A stretch of 64,000 nucleotides of DNA from Pseudomonas sp. GM74 (lineage in GTDB: Bacteria > Pseudomonadota > Gammaproteobacteria > Pseudomonadales > Pseudomonadaceae): assembly GCF_000282455.1 (NCBI RefSeq), contig NZ_AKJG01000041.1, positions 230,899-294,898 on the forward strand, in the 5' to 3' direction. Both the position numbers and the translations under genes were made by a program. Every line of letters begins with the position of its first letter. Position 1 is the first letter of the stretch. This document shows positions 49,302-59,220 of this stretch, one piece after another. The notes beneath the pieces are model-generated. The model ran no database searches and was not told the origin of the DNA. It saw only the letters and a program-made list of their open reading frames with translations.

Positions 49302-49315
49302 TTGATTCAAGTCAT
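49302..49315 (+). promoter_or_regulatory. Possible Anr/Dnr (FNR-type) box upstream of azurin
   Basis: TTGATTCAAGTCAT resembles the TTGAT-N4-ATCAA consensus, matching the left half fully and the right half in part. Azurin genes in Pseudomonas are under oxygen-responsive control. 72 bases before the azurin ATG. Confidence 0.45.
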
Positions 49316-49387
49316 ATGAACTTGCGAAGTTTTCAGGCAGTCTTCTGTTTATTCGCGATTTCGTTAACCCTGCCTTGGAGATTCACC

Positions 49388-49834
49388 ATGTTTGCCAAAC
49401 TTGTTGCGGTATCCCTGTTGACGCTGGCCAGCAGCCAATTGATGGCTGCCGAGTGCAAAGTCACCGTCGACTCCACCGACCAGATGTCTTTCGACACGAA
49501 GGCGATTGAAATCGACAAGAGCTGCAAGACGTTTACCGTGGAACTCAAGCACTCCGGCAGCTTGCCGAAGAACGTCATGGGCCATAACTGGGTGCTGAGC
49601 AAAGAAGCCGACATGCAGCCGATCGCCACTGACGGTCTGAGCGCCGGCATCGACAAGAACTACCTGAAAGAAGGCGACGCCCGCGTGATCGCCCACACCA
49701 AGATCATCGGCGCCAAGGAAACCGATTCGGTAACTTTCGATGTGTCGAAGCTCAATGCTGCCGAGAAATATGGGTTCTTCTGCTCGTTCCCTGGCCACAT
49801 CTCGATGATGAAAGGCACTGTTACTCTGAAGTGA
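49388..49834 (+). CDS. azu: Azurin (blue copper protein)
   Basis: 148 residues: a 20-residue signal peptide ([20 protein letters not shown]) and a 128-residue mature periplasmic electron carrier, exactly the azurin length. Copper ligands are in their canonical mature positions: H46 in GHNW, C112 and H117 in CSFPGH, M121. The C3-C26 disulfide cysteines are present. It serves electron transfer to cytochromes or in redox-stress response. ATG at 49388. Confidence 0.98.
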   Translation: MFAKLVAVSLLTLASSQLMAAECKVTVDSTDQMSFDTKAIEIDKSCKTFTVELKHSGSLPKNVMGHNWVLSKEADMQPIATDGLSAGIDKNYLKEGDARVIAHTKIIGAKETDSVTFDVSKLNAAEKYGFFCSFPGHISMMKGTVTLK

Positions 49835-49850
49835 CCGTTTCCAGTCAAGA

Positions 49851-49887
49851 AAACGCCGCTGCAAGGATTCCGCAGCGGCGTTTTTTT
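49851..49887 (+). terminator. Terminator after azurin
   Basis: Stem AACGCCGCTGC/GCAGCGGCGTT followed by seven T, 17 bases past the stop. Confidence 0.93.
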
Positions 49888-50024
49888 GGGCTCAAATTTT
49901 ATACCGCTGATCGTATAGTAGGTCTCACCTGTTATTTCTGACAGTAGACGGTAAAACGGATGAGGAGTCAGATGGTCTGAGGTCGCACATCGGTGTGCGA
50001 TCACTATGGAAAAAGGAGTTTTTC

Positions 50025-51221
50025 ATGAACGATATAGCCATCGCTCCCCACCGTCCCGCATCGAGTTCTCATCTCCCCAGTCGCCCGAGTCCCAGGTTCA
50101 CGCCCGTCATCCTGGAGGTAAGGACGTTGGCGGGGGTCAGCATCCCTTCTGGAGGGACTACCAGCGAAACTTCATTGAGTTTCGTCGGTGTGGCACAGGC
50201 CAACGGAAAGGTGCGTATTTTTGACGGGCCTGATGAACTGGCTACCGTCAACGTAGATGCCACCGGTCATTGGAGTGCTGTTGTAAATAATCTGGATGTG
50301 ACGACCCATGCATTTGCAGCAGTCACTTCTGATGGTAAGCACTCGCCGCTGTGGATTGTTCACGTAAAAAAAGCGTCTGCACCCATGATTGATAAGGTGG
50401 TCGATTCACGGGGTAAAATTATCGAAAACGGCGGTGTCACCGATGATAGGAGTTTGCGTTTTTCCGGAACTGCGGACCCTCACAATGAAGTGGTAGAGCT
50501 TTTTGACGGCGACTTCTTAAAAATCGTCACTTGCCTGAACGAAAACGGTGATTGGCACGGTCAGCTTGATGAAGTAGAGGATGGCCTTCATGAGTACCAG
50601 GTGATGACATCTGACGGTCAATCGTCACCGATATGGACCGTTTTCGTAGTGGCATCACAGGACACTCTCATTGAATACATCCAAGATTCCAATGGCGTTG
50701 TTCCGAACCACGGTATAACCACCGATACGTCATTGTCTTTTGTCGGAAGTGCGAGGGCTAATCAGAGATTGAAGCTGTTTGATCGCGGTGAATTGAGAGC
50801 GACCGTCAACGTAGATGCTAACCGCCACTGGAGTGCTCGGCTCGACGGTTTGAATAGCGGCACACACGAGTTTCTGGCGGTATCCGACGATGGCAAAGGA
50901 TCAGCGCCGTGGGTCGTTACGGTGATGCCGGAGATAGCCCCCAAAATCCTTCTCGTAAAAGATTCCATGGGTCATCCGATCGGTAACGGCGGTAGCACGA
51001 CCGGCACCAGCGTAACGCTGGAGGGACGCGCGACTTCTGGTGCGGCGGGACAGCTTGTCGATTACTCAGGCACGCTTGAGGAGTTTGTAACGGATGCTAG
51101 TGGCGCTTGGTCTGTTCAAGTAAAAGACCTTGCGGTAGCTTTTCATACATTCCGAGTGGTCATGGGAAGTGGTTTGACCTCTGAGCCATGGGTTGTCCGG
51201 GTAATCGAACCGGTAAAGTGA
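50025..51221 (+). CDS. Protein of four tandem bacterial Ig-like repeats
   Basis: 398 residues. After a 40-residue Pro/Ser-rich N-terminus come four repeats of about 90 residues, each with an NGG-x-T(T)DTSLSFVG start, a LFDG-like strand, VNVDATGHWS and a DGK-S-PW-V end. Such domains usually string together in large adhesins, but here there is no signal peptide, membrane anchor or autotransporter domain. ATG at 50025 follows AAAGGAG. Composition is more A+T-rich than the flanking genes, hinting at transfer. In P. aeruginosa the spot between azurin and nadE is taken by an unrelated gene (choE). Function unknown. Confidence 0.8.
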   Translation: MNDIAIAPHRPASSSHLPSRPSPRFTPVILEVRTLAGVSIPSGGTTSETSLSFVGVAQANGKVRIFDGPDELATVNVDATGHWSAVVNNLDVTTHAFAAVTSDGKHSPLWIVHVKKASAPMIDKVVDSRGKIIENGGVTDDRSLRFSGTADPHNEVVELFDGDFLKIVTCLNENGDWHGQLDEVEDGLHEYQVMTSDGQSSPIWTVFVVASQDTLIEYIQDSNGVVPNHGITTDTSLSFVGSARANQRLKLFDRGELRATVNVDANRHWSARLDGLNSGTHEFLAVSDDGKGSAPWVVTVMPEIAPKILLVKDSMGHPIGNGGSTTGTSVTLEGRATSGAAGQLVDYSGTLEEFVTDASGAWSVQVKDLAVAFHTFRVVMGSGLTSEPWVVRVIEPVK

Positions 51222-51251
51222 CAGGTGTTATTGTTTAAATATTCGCTAAAG

Positions 51252-51290
51252 AAAAAGCCCGCTGAAGCTCAACACTTCAGCGGGCTTTTT
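51252..51290. terminator. Bidirectional terminator between the Ig-repeat gene and nadE
   Basis: Sixteen-base perfect stem AAAAAGCCCGCTGAAG/CTTCAGCGGGCTTTTT with a 7-base loop, A-run and T-run on both sides, in the gap between convergent genes. Confidence 0.95.
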
Positions 51291-51304
51291 CATTCAATCA
51301 CCAA

Positions 51305-52132
51305 TCAAGGCGCATACGGCATCACACGCTTGTGATGGGTCTTGTTGTAGGTGTCGCAAATGATCCTGAACGCTTCCTCACGCACCGGGTTTCCATGCAG
51401 GAAGGCGTCGATCTCGGCGTAGGTCACGCCGTGGGAGGCTTCGTCCGGTTTGCCCGGCGACAGATCCTCAAGGTCGGCGGTCGGGACTTTCTCCACCAGC
51501 GACTCCGGTGCGCCGAAGCTGCGGGCGATGGCGCGGACCTGGTTTTTCACAAGGCCGCTCAGTGGCGCCAGGTCGCAGGCGCCGTCACCGAACTTGGTGA
51601 AGAAACCCATCACCGCTTCCGCCGCATGGTCGGTGCCGATCACCAGGCCATGGGTCGCGCCGGCGATGGTGTATTGGGCGACCATGCGCATGCGCGCCTT
51701 GGTGTTGCCGAGCACGAAGTCCACCGACACCGCATGTTTGCCTTCGAAGGCCGCCACTTCATTGGCCAGGGCCTTGACCGCCGGGCCGATATTCACGGTG
51801 TGGCGTTCGTCCGGTTTGATGAAGTCCACCGAAGCCTGGGCGTCGTGCTCATCGAACTGGGTTTCGTAGGGCAGGCGTACTGCGATGAATTTGTAGGCGG
51901 CGTCGCCGCTGCGCTGGCGCAGTTCACGGACGGCCCGTTGGGCCAGCAGGCCGGCAGTCAGGGAGTCGACACCACCGCTGATGCCCAGTACCAGGGTCTT
52001 GAGCCCGGAATTGACCAGGCAGTCCTGAATGAAGGTCACCCGCCGGACGACTTCGGCCTCAAGGGCGGCTTCGTCGGCGAATGGCGGCTGGACCTTGAGC
52101 TGTTCAGCAATCTCACGCTGTACGGCTTGCAT
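51305..52132 (-). CDS. nadE: NH3-dependent NAD+ synthetase
   Basis: 275 residues; makes NAD+ from nicotinic acid adenine dinucleotide using ammonia. The N-type ATP-pyrophosphatase motif is GISGGVDS (50-57); [23 protein letters not shown] is the family signature. No glutaminase domain, so ammonia-dependent. ATG at 52132 follows AAGGAG. 4 bases after pncB. Confidence 0.97.
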   Translation of the reverse strand: MQAVQREIAEQLKVQPPFADEAALEAEVVRRVTFIQDCLVNSGLKTLVLGISGGVDSLTAGLLAQRAVRELRQRSGDAAYKFIAVRLPYETQFDEHDAQASVDFIKPDERHTVNIGPAVKALANEVAAFEGKHAVSVDFVLGNTKARMRMVAQYTIAGATHGLVIGTDHAAEAVMGFFTKFGDGACDLAPLSGLVKNQVRAIARSFGAPESLVEKVPTADLEDLSPGKPDEASHGVTYAEIDAFLHGNPVREEAFRIICDTYNKTHHKRVMPYAP

Positions 52133-52136
52133 GAAT

Positions 52137-53363
52137 TCACTCCTTGCTTGATGTACTTGAAAGGGCGGCAGGAACCTGGAAAACGTGTCGCAAGTAAGCG
52201 ACGAAATTAGGATCTTTACAGTGCGTCTTGCCTGGCTCGTCGGAGATCTTCGCCACCGGCTGGCCGTTGCAGGCGACCATTTTAAGCACGATGCTCATCG
52301 GTTCGACACCCGGAATGTCACAGGTCAGGTTGGTGCCGATGCCGAAGCTGACATTGATCCGACCACGCAGTGCCCGGAATATCTCCAGCGCCTTGGGCAG
52401 GGTCAGGCTGTCGGAGAACGTCAGCGTCTTGCTCATCGGGTCGATGCCGAGCTTGTGATAGTGGGCGATGGCTTTTTCCGCCCAGACCACCGGATCGCCT
52501 GAATCGTGGCGCAAACCGTCGAAAAGCTTGGCGAAAAACAGATCGAAATCGCCGAGGAAGGCATCCATTGTGATGCAATCGGTCAGGGCAATCCCCAGCA
52601 GGCCACGGTATTCGCGGACCCAGCAATCGAGTGCGGCGATCTGGCTGTCGATCAGCCGCGGGCCGAGTTGCTGGTGCGCCATGATCCATTCGTGGGCCAT
52701 GGTGCCCAGGGGTTTCATGTCCAGTTCCCGGGACAGGTGCACGTTGCTGGTGCCGACGAAGCGTCCGGGGAAATCGTGCTTGAGCACATTCACCACTTCT
52801 TCCTGCACCCGATACGAGAAGCGACGGCGCGTGCCGAAATCGGCCACCTGCAATTCGGACAATTCATCACTGCTGGCGTTGGCGCTCAGCCAGTCGAACT
52901 TGCGGTAGAGCTGCTCGCGGGCCTGCTCCAGCACGACTTCGCGGTAGCGATAGCGGTTGCGCACCTCGCTGACCAGGGCCAGCAGCGGCACTTCGAACAG
53001 GATCACATGCAGCCAGGGGCCCCGCAGGCGGATAAACAGTTCACCGTTTTCGAGGCCGGTGTGGATGTAGCGCAGGTTGAAGCGAAACAGACCGAGAAAG
53101 CGCAGGAAGTCCGGCTTCAGAAAGCTGATGCGCTCCAGGAAGCTCAACTGGTCGGCGCTCAGGCTCAGTTCGGCCAGGCGCTCGATCTGGAAACGGATCT
53201 CCGCCAGGTAGGGGCGCAAGTCCTCGCCGTTACGGCAGCGAAACTCCCATTCGACTTCGACGTTCGGGTAGTTGTGCAGCACCGCCTGCATCATCGTCAG
53301 TTTGTAGAAGTCGGTGTCGAGCAGGTTCTGCACGATGCGATCGGCAAACACACTCTCGCTCAT
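52137..53363 (-). CDS. pncB: Nicotinate phosphoribosyltransferase
   Basis: 408 residues; converts nicotinate to nicotinate mononucleotide in NAD salvage, upstream of nadE in pathway and operon. [17 protein letters not shown] at the start, [22 protein letters not shown] and GIGTNLT near the C-terminus are family signatures. ATG at 53363 (MSESVFADR) follows GGAGA; the longer reading frame has no ribosome site. Confidence 0.97.
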   Translation of the reverse strand: MSESVFADRIVQNLLDTDFYKLTMMQAVLHNYPNVEVEWEFRCRNGEDLRPYLAEIRFQIERLAELSLSADQLSFLERISFLKPDFLRFLGLFRFNLRYIHTGLENGELFIRLRGPWLHVILFEVPLLALVSEVRNRYRYREVVLEQAREQLYRKFDWLSANASSDELSELQVADFGTRRRFSYRVQEEVVNVLKHDFPGRFVGTSNVHLSRELDMKPLGTMAHEWIMAHQQLGPRLIDSQIAALDCWVREYRGLLGIALTDCITMDAFLGDFDLFFAKLFDGLRHDSGDPVVWAEKAIAHYHKLGIDPMSKTLTFSDSLTLPKALEIFRALRGRINVSFGIGTNLTCDIPGVEPMSIVLKMVACNGQPVAKISDEPGKTHCKDPNFVAYLRHVFQVPAALSSTSSKE

Positions 53364-53462
53364 AACGGGAATCTCCAGCGTTGCAGCGGTATTGATCAAT
53401 GGCGCTAGTGGCGCATATCAGAGGGCTGGATTGCCAGCGATTTCTTGGCTCACTCTAGATCC

Positions 53463-53569
53463 CTGTGGGAGCGGGCTTGCCCGCGAAGGCGGAAGTACAG
53501 TCAACATTGATATTGAATGTGCAGGCCTCTTCGCTGGCAAGTCGGATCGCCGCACCGCAGCTCCCACAG
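53463..53569. repeat. REPIN-type repeat with unlike arms
   Basis: CTGTGGGAGCGGGCTTGCC at the left and the longer variant with GTCGGATCGCCGCACCG before CTCCCACAG at the right, between pncB and the LysR gene. Confidence 0.8.
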
Positions 53570-53584
53570 GGTATATGTGCAACC

Positions 53585-54496
53585 TTAAACAGGTGCCAAG
53601 TCAGGGCTATCGATCTGCTCCAGCATCCACTTCACAAAGTCCCGCACCTTGGGCACTTCCGCCGAATGCTCCGGATACGCCAGGTAGTACGCGTCGCTGC
53701 TGGGCATTGCATGCTGCCAGGGAATGACCAGCTTGCCGTCAGCCAGTTCCTCTTCCACCAGAAAACGCGGCAACAACGCCACGCCGCAACCGACCTGGGC
53801 GGCGCGGATACACATATAAAAGGTTTCGAAGCGCGGGCCGTGGTAGCTGTGCTCGGTGTGGTAACCCTGGTGGTCGAACCAGTCATGCCAGGCCTGGGGG
53901 CGGGAAGCGTTTTGCAGCAGAACCAGGTCAGTCAGTTGCGTCGGATCGGTAAACGGCGTATCCGGCAGGCTGCCGGGGGCACACACCGGCACCAGTTCTT
54001 CGCCGAACAGCTTCAGGCATTCGGTGCCGGGCCGTGAACCCTGGCCGAAGTAGAACGCCAGGTCGCTGCGACCTTGCAGCAGATCGTCGGCTTCCTGCTC
54101 GCTGCACAGGTCCAGATGGATCGATGGATGCCGCAGGCGCCAGCCTTTCAGGCGCGGCACCAGCCAGCGTGCGCCGAAGGTGGGAGGCGTCGAAACCCGC
54201 AGGACTTCTGTTTCGCCACCGTAGGAACGCAGGTAATGGGTCGACATCTCGACCTGCGTGAGGATTTTTCGCACCTCAACCAGGTACAGATCGCCAGCCG
54301 GCGTCATCTGCAGGCGGCGGCGTACCCGGCGAAACAACAGGTGCTGCAACAGCTCTTCGAGTTGCGCGACCTGTTTGCTCACGGCACTTTGGGTCAGGTT
54401 CAACTCTTCGGCGGCCCGGGTGAAGCTCAAATGCCGGGTGACGGCCTCGAAGCACTGCAATGCAGCGATCGATGGCAAGTAGCGTTTATTCAGCAT
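53585..54496 (-). CDS. LysR family transcriptional regulator next to amaB
   Basis: 303 residues with an N-terminal winged helix (about 7-66; SFTRAAEELNLTQSAVSKQ) and a C-terminal substrate-binding fold (about 92-295). Transcribed away from amaB with a 174-base shared promoter region, the usual arrangement for a LysR regulator of the neighbouring operon, so it probably controls lysine/pipecolate catabolism. ATG at 54496 (MLNKRYLPS). A similar LysR gene flanks amaB-amaA in P. putida. Confidence 0.9.
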   Translation of the reverse strand: MLNKRYLPSIAALQCFEAVTRHLSFTRAAEELNLTQSAVSKQVAQLEELLQHLLFRRVRRRLQMTPAGDLYLVEVRKILTQVEMSTHYLRSYGGETEVLRVSTPPTFGARWLVPRLKGWRLRHPSIHLDLCSEQEADDLLQGRSDLAFYFGQGSRPGTECLKLFGEELVPVCAPGSLPDTPFTDPTQLTDLVLLQNASRPQAWHDWFDHQGYHTEHSYHGPRFETFYMCIRAAQVGCGVALLPRFLVEEELADGKLVIPWQHAMPSSDAYYLAYPEHSAEVPKVRDFVKWMLEQIDSPDLAPV

Positions 54497-54670
54497 GGGC
54501 GGTCCTTGGTTCTTGTTTCTTATTGCCAGCAATGCACAGCATGAATAAACGGAATGATATCTCTCTTAAAGGTCGTTTGTTGAGTAACCTCCGGGCAGCT
54601 AAAACTACAGGTCTGATCAGCCGTGAATTTCCGGCTGCACGTGTTCTGTCTTTTGCTTGAGGAGTGACCC

Positions 54671-56161
54671 ATGGTTGCCGCATTGCTTGATCGTCTAGGT
54701 GTGAACCCGGCCCTGTACCAGAACGGCAAAGTGCCGGTGCATTCGCCGATCGATGGCAGCACGATTGCCGCCGTGAACTGGGAAGGCGCCGCTGAAGTCG
54801 AGCAGCACATCAGTCGCGCAGATCATGCGTTCGAACTGTGGCGCAAGGTTCCGGCACCGCGCCGTGGCGAACTGGTGCGGCAACTGGGTGACATCCTGCG
54901 TGAATACAAGGCCGACCTCGGCGAACTGGTGTCCTGGGAGGCCGGCAAGATCACCCAGGAAGGCCTGGGTGAAGTTCAGGAAATGATCGATATCTGCGAC
55001 TTCGCCGTCGGCCTTTCCCGTCAGTTGTACGGTTTGACCATCGCTTCCGAGCGTCCTGGCCACCACATGCGCGAAACCTGGCATCCGCTGGGCGTCGTCG
55101 GCGTGATCAGTGCGTTCAACTTCCCGGTCGCGGTCTGGGCCTGGAACGCCACACTGGCGCTGGTCTGCGGCAACCCGGTGATCTGGAAACCGTCGGAAAA
55201 GACCCCGCTGACCGCGCTGGCTTGCCAGGCGCTGTTCGATCGGGTGCTGAAGAACTTCAGCGATGCGCCACCGCACCTGAGCCAGGTGATTATTGGCGGT
55301 CGCGATGCCGGCGAAGCCCTGGTCGATGATCCGCGTGTCGCGCTGGTCAGCGCCACCGGCAGCACCCGCATGGGCCGTGAAGTGGCGCCGAAAATTGCCG
55401 CGCGTTTCGCCCGCAGCATCCTGGAACTGGGCGGCAACAACGCAATGATCCTCGGCCCAAGCGCCGACCTGGACATGGCCGTTCGTGCGATCCTGTTCAG
55501 CGCCGTCGGTACCGCCGGCCAGCGTTGCACCACCTTGCGCCGCCTGATCGCCCATGAATCGGTCAAGGAAGAAATCGTTACTCGCCTGAAAGCCGCGTAC
55601 TCGAAAGTACGCATCGGCCATCCACTGCAAGGCAATCTGGTCGGCCCGCTGATCGACAAGCAAAGCTTCGACAATATGCAGGACGCTCTGGAGCAGGCCT
55701 TGAGCGAAGGCGGCCGGGTGTTTGGCGGTGAGCGTCAGCTGCAAGACAAATTCCCGAATGCCTACTACGTGTCGCCGGCCATCGTCGAAATGCCGGAGCA
55801 GAGCGATGTGGTCTGCCATGAAACCTTTGCGCCGATCCTTTATGTAGTCGGATACAGCGATTTCCAGGAAGCCCTGCGCCTGAACAACGCCGTGCCACAA
55901 GGCCTGTCCTCGTGCATCTTCACCACCGACGTGCGTGAAGCCGAGCAGTTCATGTCGGCGGTGGGCAGCGACTGCGGCATCGCCAACGTCAACATCGGCC
56001 CGAGCGGCGCGGAAATCGGCGGCGCGTTTGGTGGCGAGAAAGAAACCGGCGGCGGCCGCGAGTCCGGCTCAGATGCATGGCGCGGCTACATGCGCCGCCA
56101 GACCAACACCGTGAACTATTCGCTGGAGTTGCCGTTGGCGCAGGGCATCACGTTTGACTGA
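54671..56161 (+). CDS. amaB: L-piperidine-6-carboxylate / alpha-aminoadipate semialdehyde dehydrogenase
   Basis: 496-residue NAD(P)+-dependent aldehyde dehydrogenase oxidising aminoadipate semialdehyde to 2-aminoadipate in the D-lysine/pipecolate route. Catalytic residues are N150 in SAFNFPV, E252 in LELGGNN and C286 in AGQRCTT. The sequence closely resembles the characterised P. putida AmaB. ATG follows GAGGAG. Next gene is amaA, the preceding step of the pathway. Confidence 0.95.
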   Translation: MVAALLDRLGVNPALYQNGKVPVHSPIDGSTIAAVNWEGAAEVEQHISRADHAFELWRKVPAPRRGELVRQLGDILREYKADLGELVSWEAGKITQEGLGEVQEMIDICDFAVGLSRQLYGLTIASERPGHHMRETWHPLGVVGVISAFNFPVAVWAWNATLALVCGNPVIWKPSEKTPLTALACQALFDRVLKNFSDAPPHLSQVIIGGRDAGEALVDDPRVALVSATGSTRMGREVAPKIAARFARSILELGGNNAMILGPSADLDMAVRAILFSAVGTAGQRCTTLRRLIAHESVKEEIVTRLKAAYSKVRIGHPLQGNLVGPLIDKQSFDNMQDALEQALSEGGRVFGGERQLQDKFPNAYYVSPAIVEMPEQSDVVCHETFAPILYVVGYSDFQEALRLNNAVPQGLSSCIFTTDVREAEQFMSAVGSDCGIANVNIGPSGAEIGGAFGGEKETGGGRESGSDAWRGYMRRQTNTVNYSLELPLAQGITFD

Positions 56162-56184
56162 TTCTCGAGTCGGATAGTGATCCC

Positions 56185-56274
56185 CTGTGGGAGCGGGCTT
56201 GCTCGCGAAAGCGGTTTATCAGTCACATTGATGCTGGATGTGCCGACGCTTTCGCGAGCAAGCCCGCTCCCACA
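56185..56274. repeat. REPIN-type inverted repeat between amaB and amaA
   Basis: 90-base unit with TGTGGGAGCGGGCTTGC arms in the 154-base gap of an otherwise co-directional gene pair. Confidence 0.9.
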
Positions 56275-56315
56275 TTGAATGAATGTGTTTGTTAGGTTTC
56301 TGTTGGAGTCTGGCA

Positions 56316-57599
56316 ATGCCGTTACGCGAAGAATGTCTGTGGGAAAAACTGACTCCGCAAAGGCCGGATAATTCGGCCCTCAAGGGCGAGGTCACGGTGG
56401 ATGTCTGCGTCATCGGCGCCGGGTTTACCGGTTTGTCGGCGGCGGTGCATCTGCTGGAGCAAGGCAAGACCGTTTGTGTGCTGGAAGCCCATCGCGCCGG
56501 CCATGGTGGTTCGGGGCGCAACGTCGGGCTGGTCAATGCCGGGATGTGGATTCCCCCGGACGAGATCGAAGCCGGGTTTGGCGAGGCGGTCGGCAGCCAA
56601 CTCAACCGCATGTTGGGGGCGGCACCTTCCTTGGTGTTCAGCCTTGTGGACAAGTACGACATCGATTGCCAGTTGCGCCGTGAAGGCACGCTGCACATGG
56701 CGCACAATGCCCGTGGCGAAGCCGACTTGCGCAGTCGTGAAGAACAATGGAAACGTCGCGGTGCACCGGTAGAACTGCTCACCGGGCAAGCTTGCGAGCA
56801 AGCCACCGGCACGAAAAAGATCGCCGCCGCACTGCTCGATCGCCGTGCCGGCACGCTCAACCCGATGGCCTATACCACGGGGCTGGCCAAGGCGGCCATC
56901 GGCCTGGGCGGTCAATTATTCGATCATTCCCCGGTCACCCGACTCGAACGCCAGGGCCAGCGCTGGTCTGTGCAAACCGCCCAGGGCTCGGTCATGGCCG
57001 AGAAAGTGGTGATCGCCTCCAATGCCTACACCGAAGGCGACTGGACCGAACTGCGGCGCAATTTCTTCCCCGGTTATTACTATCAGGTGGCCTCGGCCCC
57101 ACTGACCGAAGAGGCCGCCCGGCAAATCCTGCCCGGTGGCCAGGGTTCCTGGGACACCCGCCAAGTGCTCAGCAGTATCCGTCGAGACAAGGACGGTCGC
57201 CTGTTGCTTGGCAGTCTGGGTAACGGCAATCAGAAACCGGCCTGGTTCCTGAAGGCCTGGGCCGACCGGGTGCAGCAACATTACTTCCCTTACCTGAAAC
57301 CGGTGGAGTGGGAGTGCACCTGGACCGGTTGCATCGCCTTTACCCCCGACCATTTGATGCGTCTGTTCGAACCCGCGCCCGGTTTAGTGGCAGTCACCGG
57401 TTACAACGGCCGGGGCGTGACCACGGGGACAGTGGTCGGCAAGGCCTTTGCCGATTACCTGTGTAACGGAAATCCTCAAGCACTACCGATTCCTTTCGCA
57501 CCCATGCAGCCATTGGCCGGGGTGGGGTTGCGCAGCTGTCTGTATGAGGCGGGATTCTCGCTGTATCACGCAGGCCAGTGCCTGCGGATCGTGATCTGA
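56316..57599 (+). CDS. amaA: L-pipecolate oxidase
   Basis: 427-residue FAD-dependent amine oxidase (DAO family). The Rossmann motif is GAGFTG (34-39) followed by E at the end of strand 2; GHGGSGRNVGLVNAG and the C-terminal TGYNGRGVTTGT complete the FAD-binding pattern. It oxidises L-pipecolate to piperideine-6-carboxylate, the AmaB substrate. ATG at 56316 (MPLREECLW) follows TTGGAG. Product inference rests on the amaB neighbour. Confidence 0.93.
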   Translation: MPLREECLWEKLTPQRPDNSALKGEVTVDVCVIGAGFTGLSAAVHLLEQGKTVCVLEAHRAGHGGSGRNVGLVNAGMWIPPDEIEAGFGEAVGSQLNRMLGAAPSLVFSLVDKYDIDCQLRREGTLHMAHNARGEADLRSREEQWKRRGAPVELLTGQACEQATGTKKIAAALLDRRAGTLNPMAYTTGLAKAAIGLGGQLFDHSPVTRLERQGQRWSVQTAQGSVMAEKVVIASNAYTEGDWTELRRNFFPGYYYQVASAPLTEEAARQILPGGQGSWDTRQVLSSIRRDKDGRLLLGSLGNGNQKPAWFLKAWADRVQQHYFPYLKPVEWECTWTGCIAFTPDHLMRLFEPAPGLVAVTGYNGRGVTTGTVVGKAFADYLCNGNPQALPIPFAPMQPLAGVGLRSCLYEAGFSLYHAGQCLRIVI

Positions 57600-57719
57600 C
57601 GGCTGATTTTTGCAGTGGGAAGCGGCGCTTTTTCGATCTGCAGCTAGCCTGTAGTGGTGCGGGTTGTAGCAGTCTCGCACCAGCAGTGTGCACTTCGGTG
57701 ACGCACGTTGTTACAGGCT

Positions 57720-57818
57720 GGTTGCACGTCGTTTAAAGCCGAGGTTGCAATGATGGCGCGGTCGGGTTGCGCCTCAAAAAAATAATGGTTTTACCTTCCG
57801 CGGTCTAGACGGTTGCAC
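57720..57818. promoter_or_regulatory. Phased GGTTGC repeats upstream of livK
   Basis: GGTTGC occurs at 57720, 57743, 57765 and 57811, intervals 23, 22 and 46 bases, i.e. about two and four helical turns, all on the plus strand. This pattern on one face of the helix in front of a sigma-54 promoter suggests an activator array. No regulator was identified. The rest of 57600-57890 shows no gene. Confidence 0.45.
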
Positions 57819-57890
57819 GCCCAATGAAAATGGGATCGAAACAGTCGAAATAACAAGAAAGCAGCGACTTTTTTCAGAATAAAAAACCGA

Positions 57891-57906
57891 TGGCACGGCC
57901 CTTGCT
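57891..57906 (+). promoter_or_regulatory. Sigma-54 promoter of the liv operon
   Basis: TGGCAC-N5-TTGCT, a consensus -24/-12 element with GG and GC at the required spacing, 55 bases before the livK ATG. Confidence 0.85.
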
Positions 57907-57961
57907 CTGAGCATTCAGTGAAGTCGTAGTGCCAATTAAAAAAACCAAGGAGCATCACCTC

Positions 57962-59095
57962 ATGTCCCAGACGTTTTACAAGAAAGGCTTTCTGGCCCTC
58001 GCAGTGGCAACTGCGCTGGGTGTTTCTGCGTTTGCTCAGGCTGACATCAAGATCGGCGTAGCGGGACCAATGACAGGTGCCAACGCGGCATTTGGCGAAC
58101 AGTACATGAAGGGTGCACAGGCGGCGGCCGATGCGGTCAACGCGGCGGGCGGGGTTAACGGGGAAAAAATCGTACTGGTCAAGGGCGATGACGCCTGCGA
58201 GCCGAAACAGGCTGTGACGGTTGCCAAAGACCTGACCAACCAGAAAGTCGCCGGCGTGGTCGGTCACTTCTGCTCCTCGTCGACCATCCCGGCCTCCGAG
58301 ATCTACGACGAAGCGGGCATCATCGCCATCACTCCAGGCTCCACCAACCCGGCTGTGACCGAGCGTGGCCTGAGCGCCATGTTCCGTATGTGCGGGCGTG
58401 ACGACCAGCAAGGCATCGTGGCCGGCGACTATATCGTCGACGTGCTCAAGGGCAAGAAGGTTGTCGTGCTGCACGACAAGGACACCTACGGCCAGGGCCT
58501 GGCAGATGCCACCAAGGCTCAACTGGTCAAGCGCGGCGTAACGCCTGTGCTGTATGAAGGCCTGACCCGTGGCGAGAAAGACTTCAGCACCATCGTGACC
58601 AAGATCCGCGGTGCCGGCGCTGACGTCGTCTACTTCGGCGGCCTGCACCCGGAAGCCGGTCCTCTGGTGCGTCAACTGCGTGAACAAGGCCTCAAAGACG
58701 TCAAGTTCATGTCCGACGACGGCATCGTGACCGACGAACTGGTGACCACCGCTGGCGGTCCGCAATTCGTTGACGGCGTGCTGATGACCTTCGGCGCCGA
58801 CCCACGCCTGCTGCCAGACAGCAAGACTGTGGTAGACGCCTTCCGCAAGGCCGGTACCGAGCCTGAAGGCTACACCCTGTACGCCTACGCTTCGGTCCAG
58901 ACCCTGGCGGCGGCCTTCAACGGCGCCAAGTCCAACAAGGGCGAAGAAGCGGCTGCATGGCTGAAGAAGAACCCGGTCAAGACCGTCATGGGCGAGAAGA
59001 CCTGGGACAGCAAGGGCGACCTGAAAATCTCCGACTACGTGGTTTACCAGTGGGACAAGGATGGCAAATACCACCAGCTGGAAAAACAGAAGTAA
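57962..59095 (+). CDS. livK: Branched-chain amino acid ABC transporter substrate-binding protein
   Basis: 377 residues with a signal peptide (1-27, before ADIKIGVAG). Type 1 periplasmic binding protein of the LivJ/K family; cysteines in DDACEPKQ and GHFCSSST form the usual disulfide, and SST binds the ligand alpha-carboxyl in relatives. ATG at 57962 follows AAGGAG. Placed 238 bases before livH with a REPIN between. Confidence 0.95.
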   Translation: MSQTFYKKGFLALAVATALGVSAFAQADIKIGVAGPMTGANAAFGEQYMKGAQAAADAVNAAGGVNGEKIVLVKGDDACEPKQAVTVAKDLTNQKVAGVVGHFCSSSTIPASEIYDEAGIIAITPGSTNPAVTERGLSAMFRMCGRDDQQGIVAGDYIVDVLKGKKVVVLHDKDTYGQGLADATKAQLVKRGVTPVLYEGLTRGEKDFSTIVTKIRGAGADVVYFGGLHPEAGPLVRQLREQGLKDVKFMSDDGIVTDELVTTAGGPQFVDGVLMTFGADPRLLPDSKTVVDAFRKAGTEPEGYTLYAYASVQTLAAAFNGAKSNKGEEAAAWLKKNPVKTVMGEKTWDSKGDLKISDYVVYQWDKDGKYHQLEKQK

Positions 59096-59130
59096 GGGCT
59101 GACTCGATCATCTGAACCCCGCTGACCCCT

Positions 59131-59220
59131 TGTGGGAGCGGGCTTGCTCGCGAATGCGCCAGATCAGTCGACATCAATGTTGGCTGATACACCGCTTTCG
59201 CTGGCAAGCCAGCTCCCACA
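59131..59220. repeat. Chimeric REPIN-type repeat between livK and livH
   Basis: Left arm TGTGGGAGCGGGCTTGC, right arm GCTGGCAAGCCAGCTCCCACA; the outer bases pair, but the middle carries two different REP variants. Hairpins in this position may protect livK mRNA and raise its level relative to the membrane genes. Confidence 0.85.
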
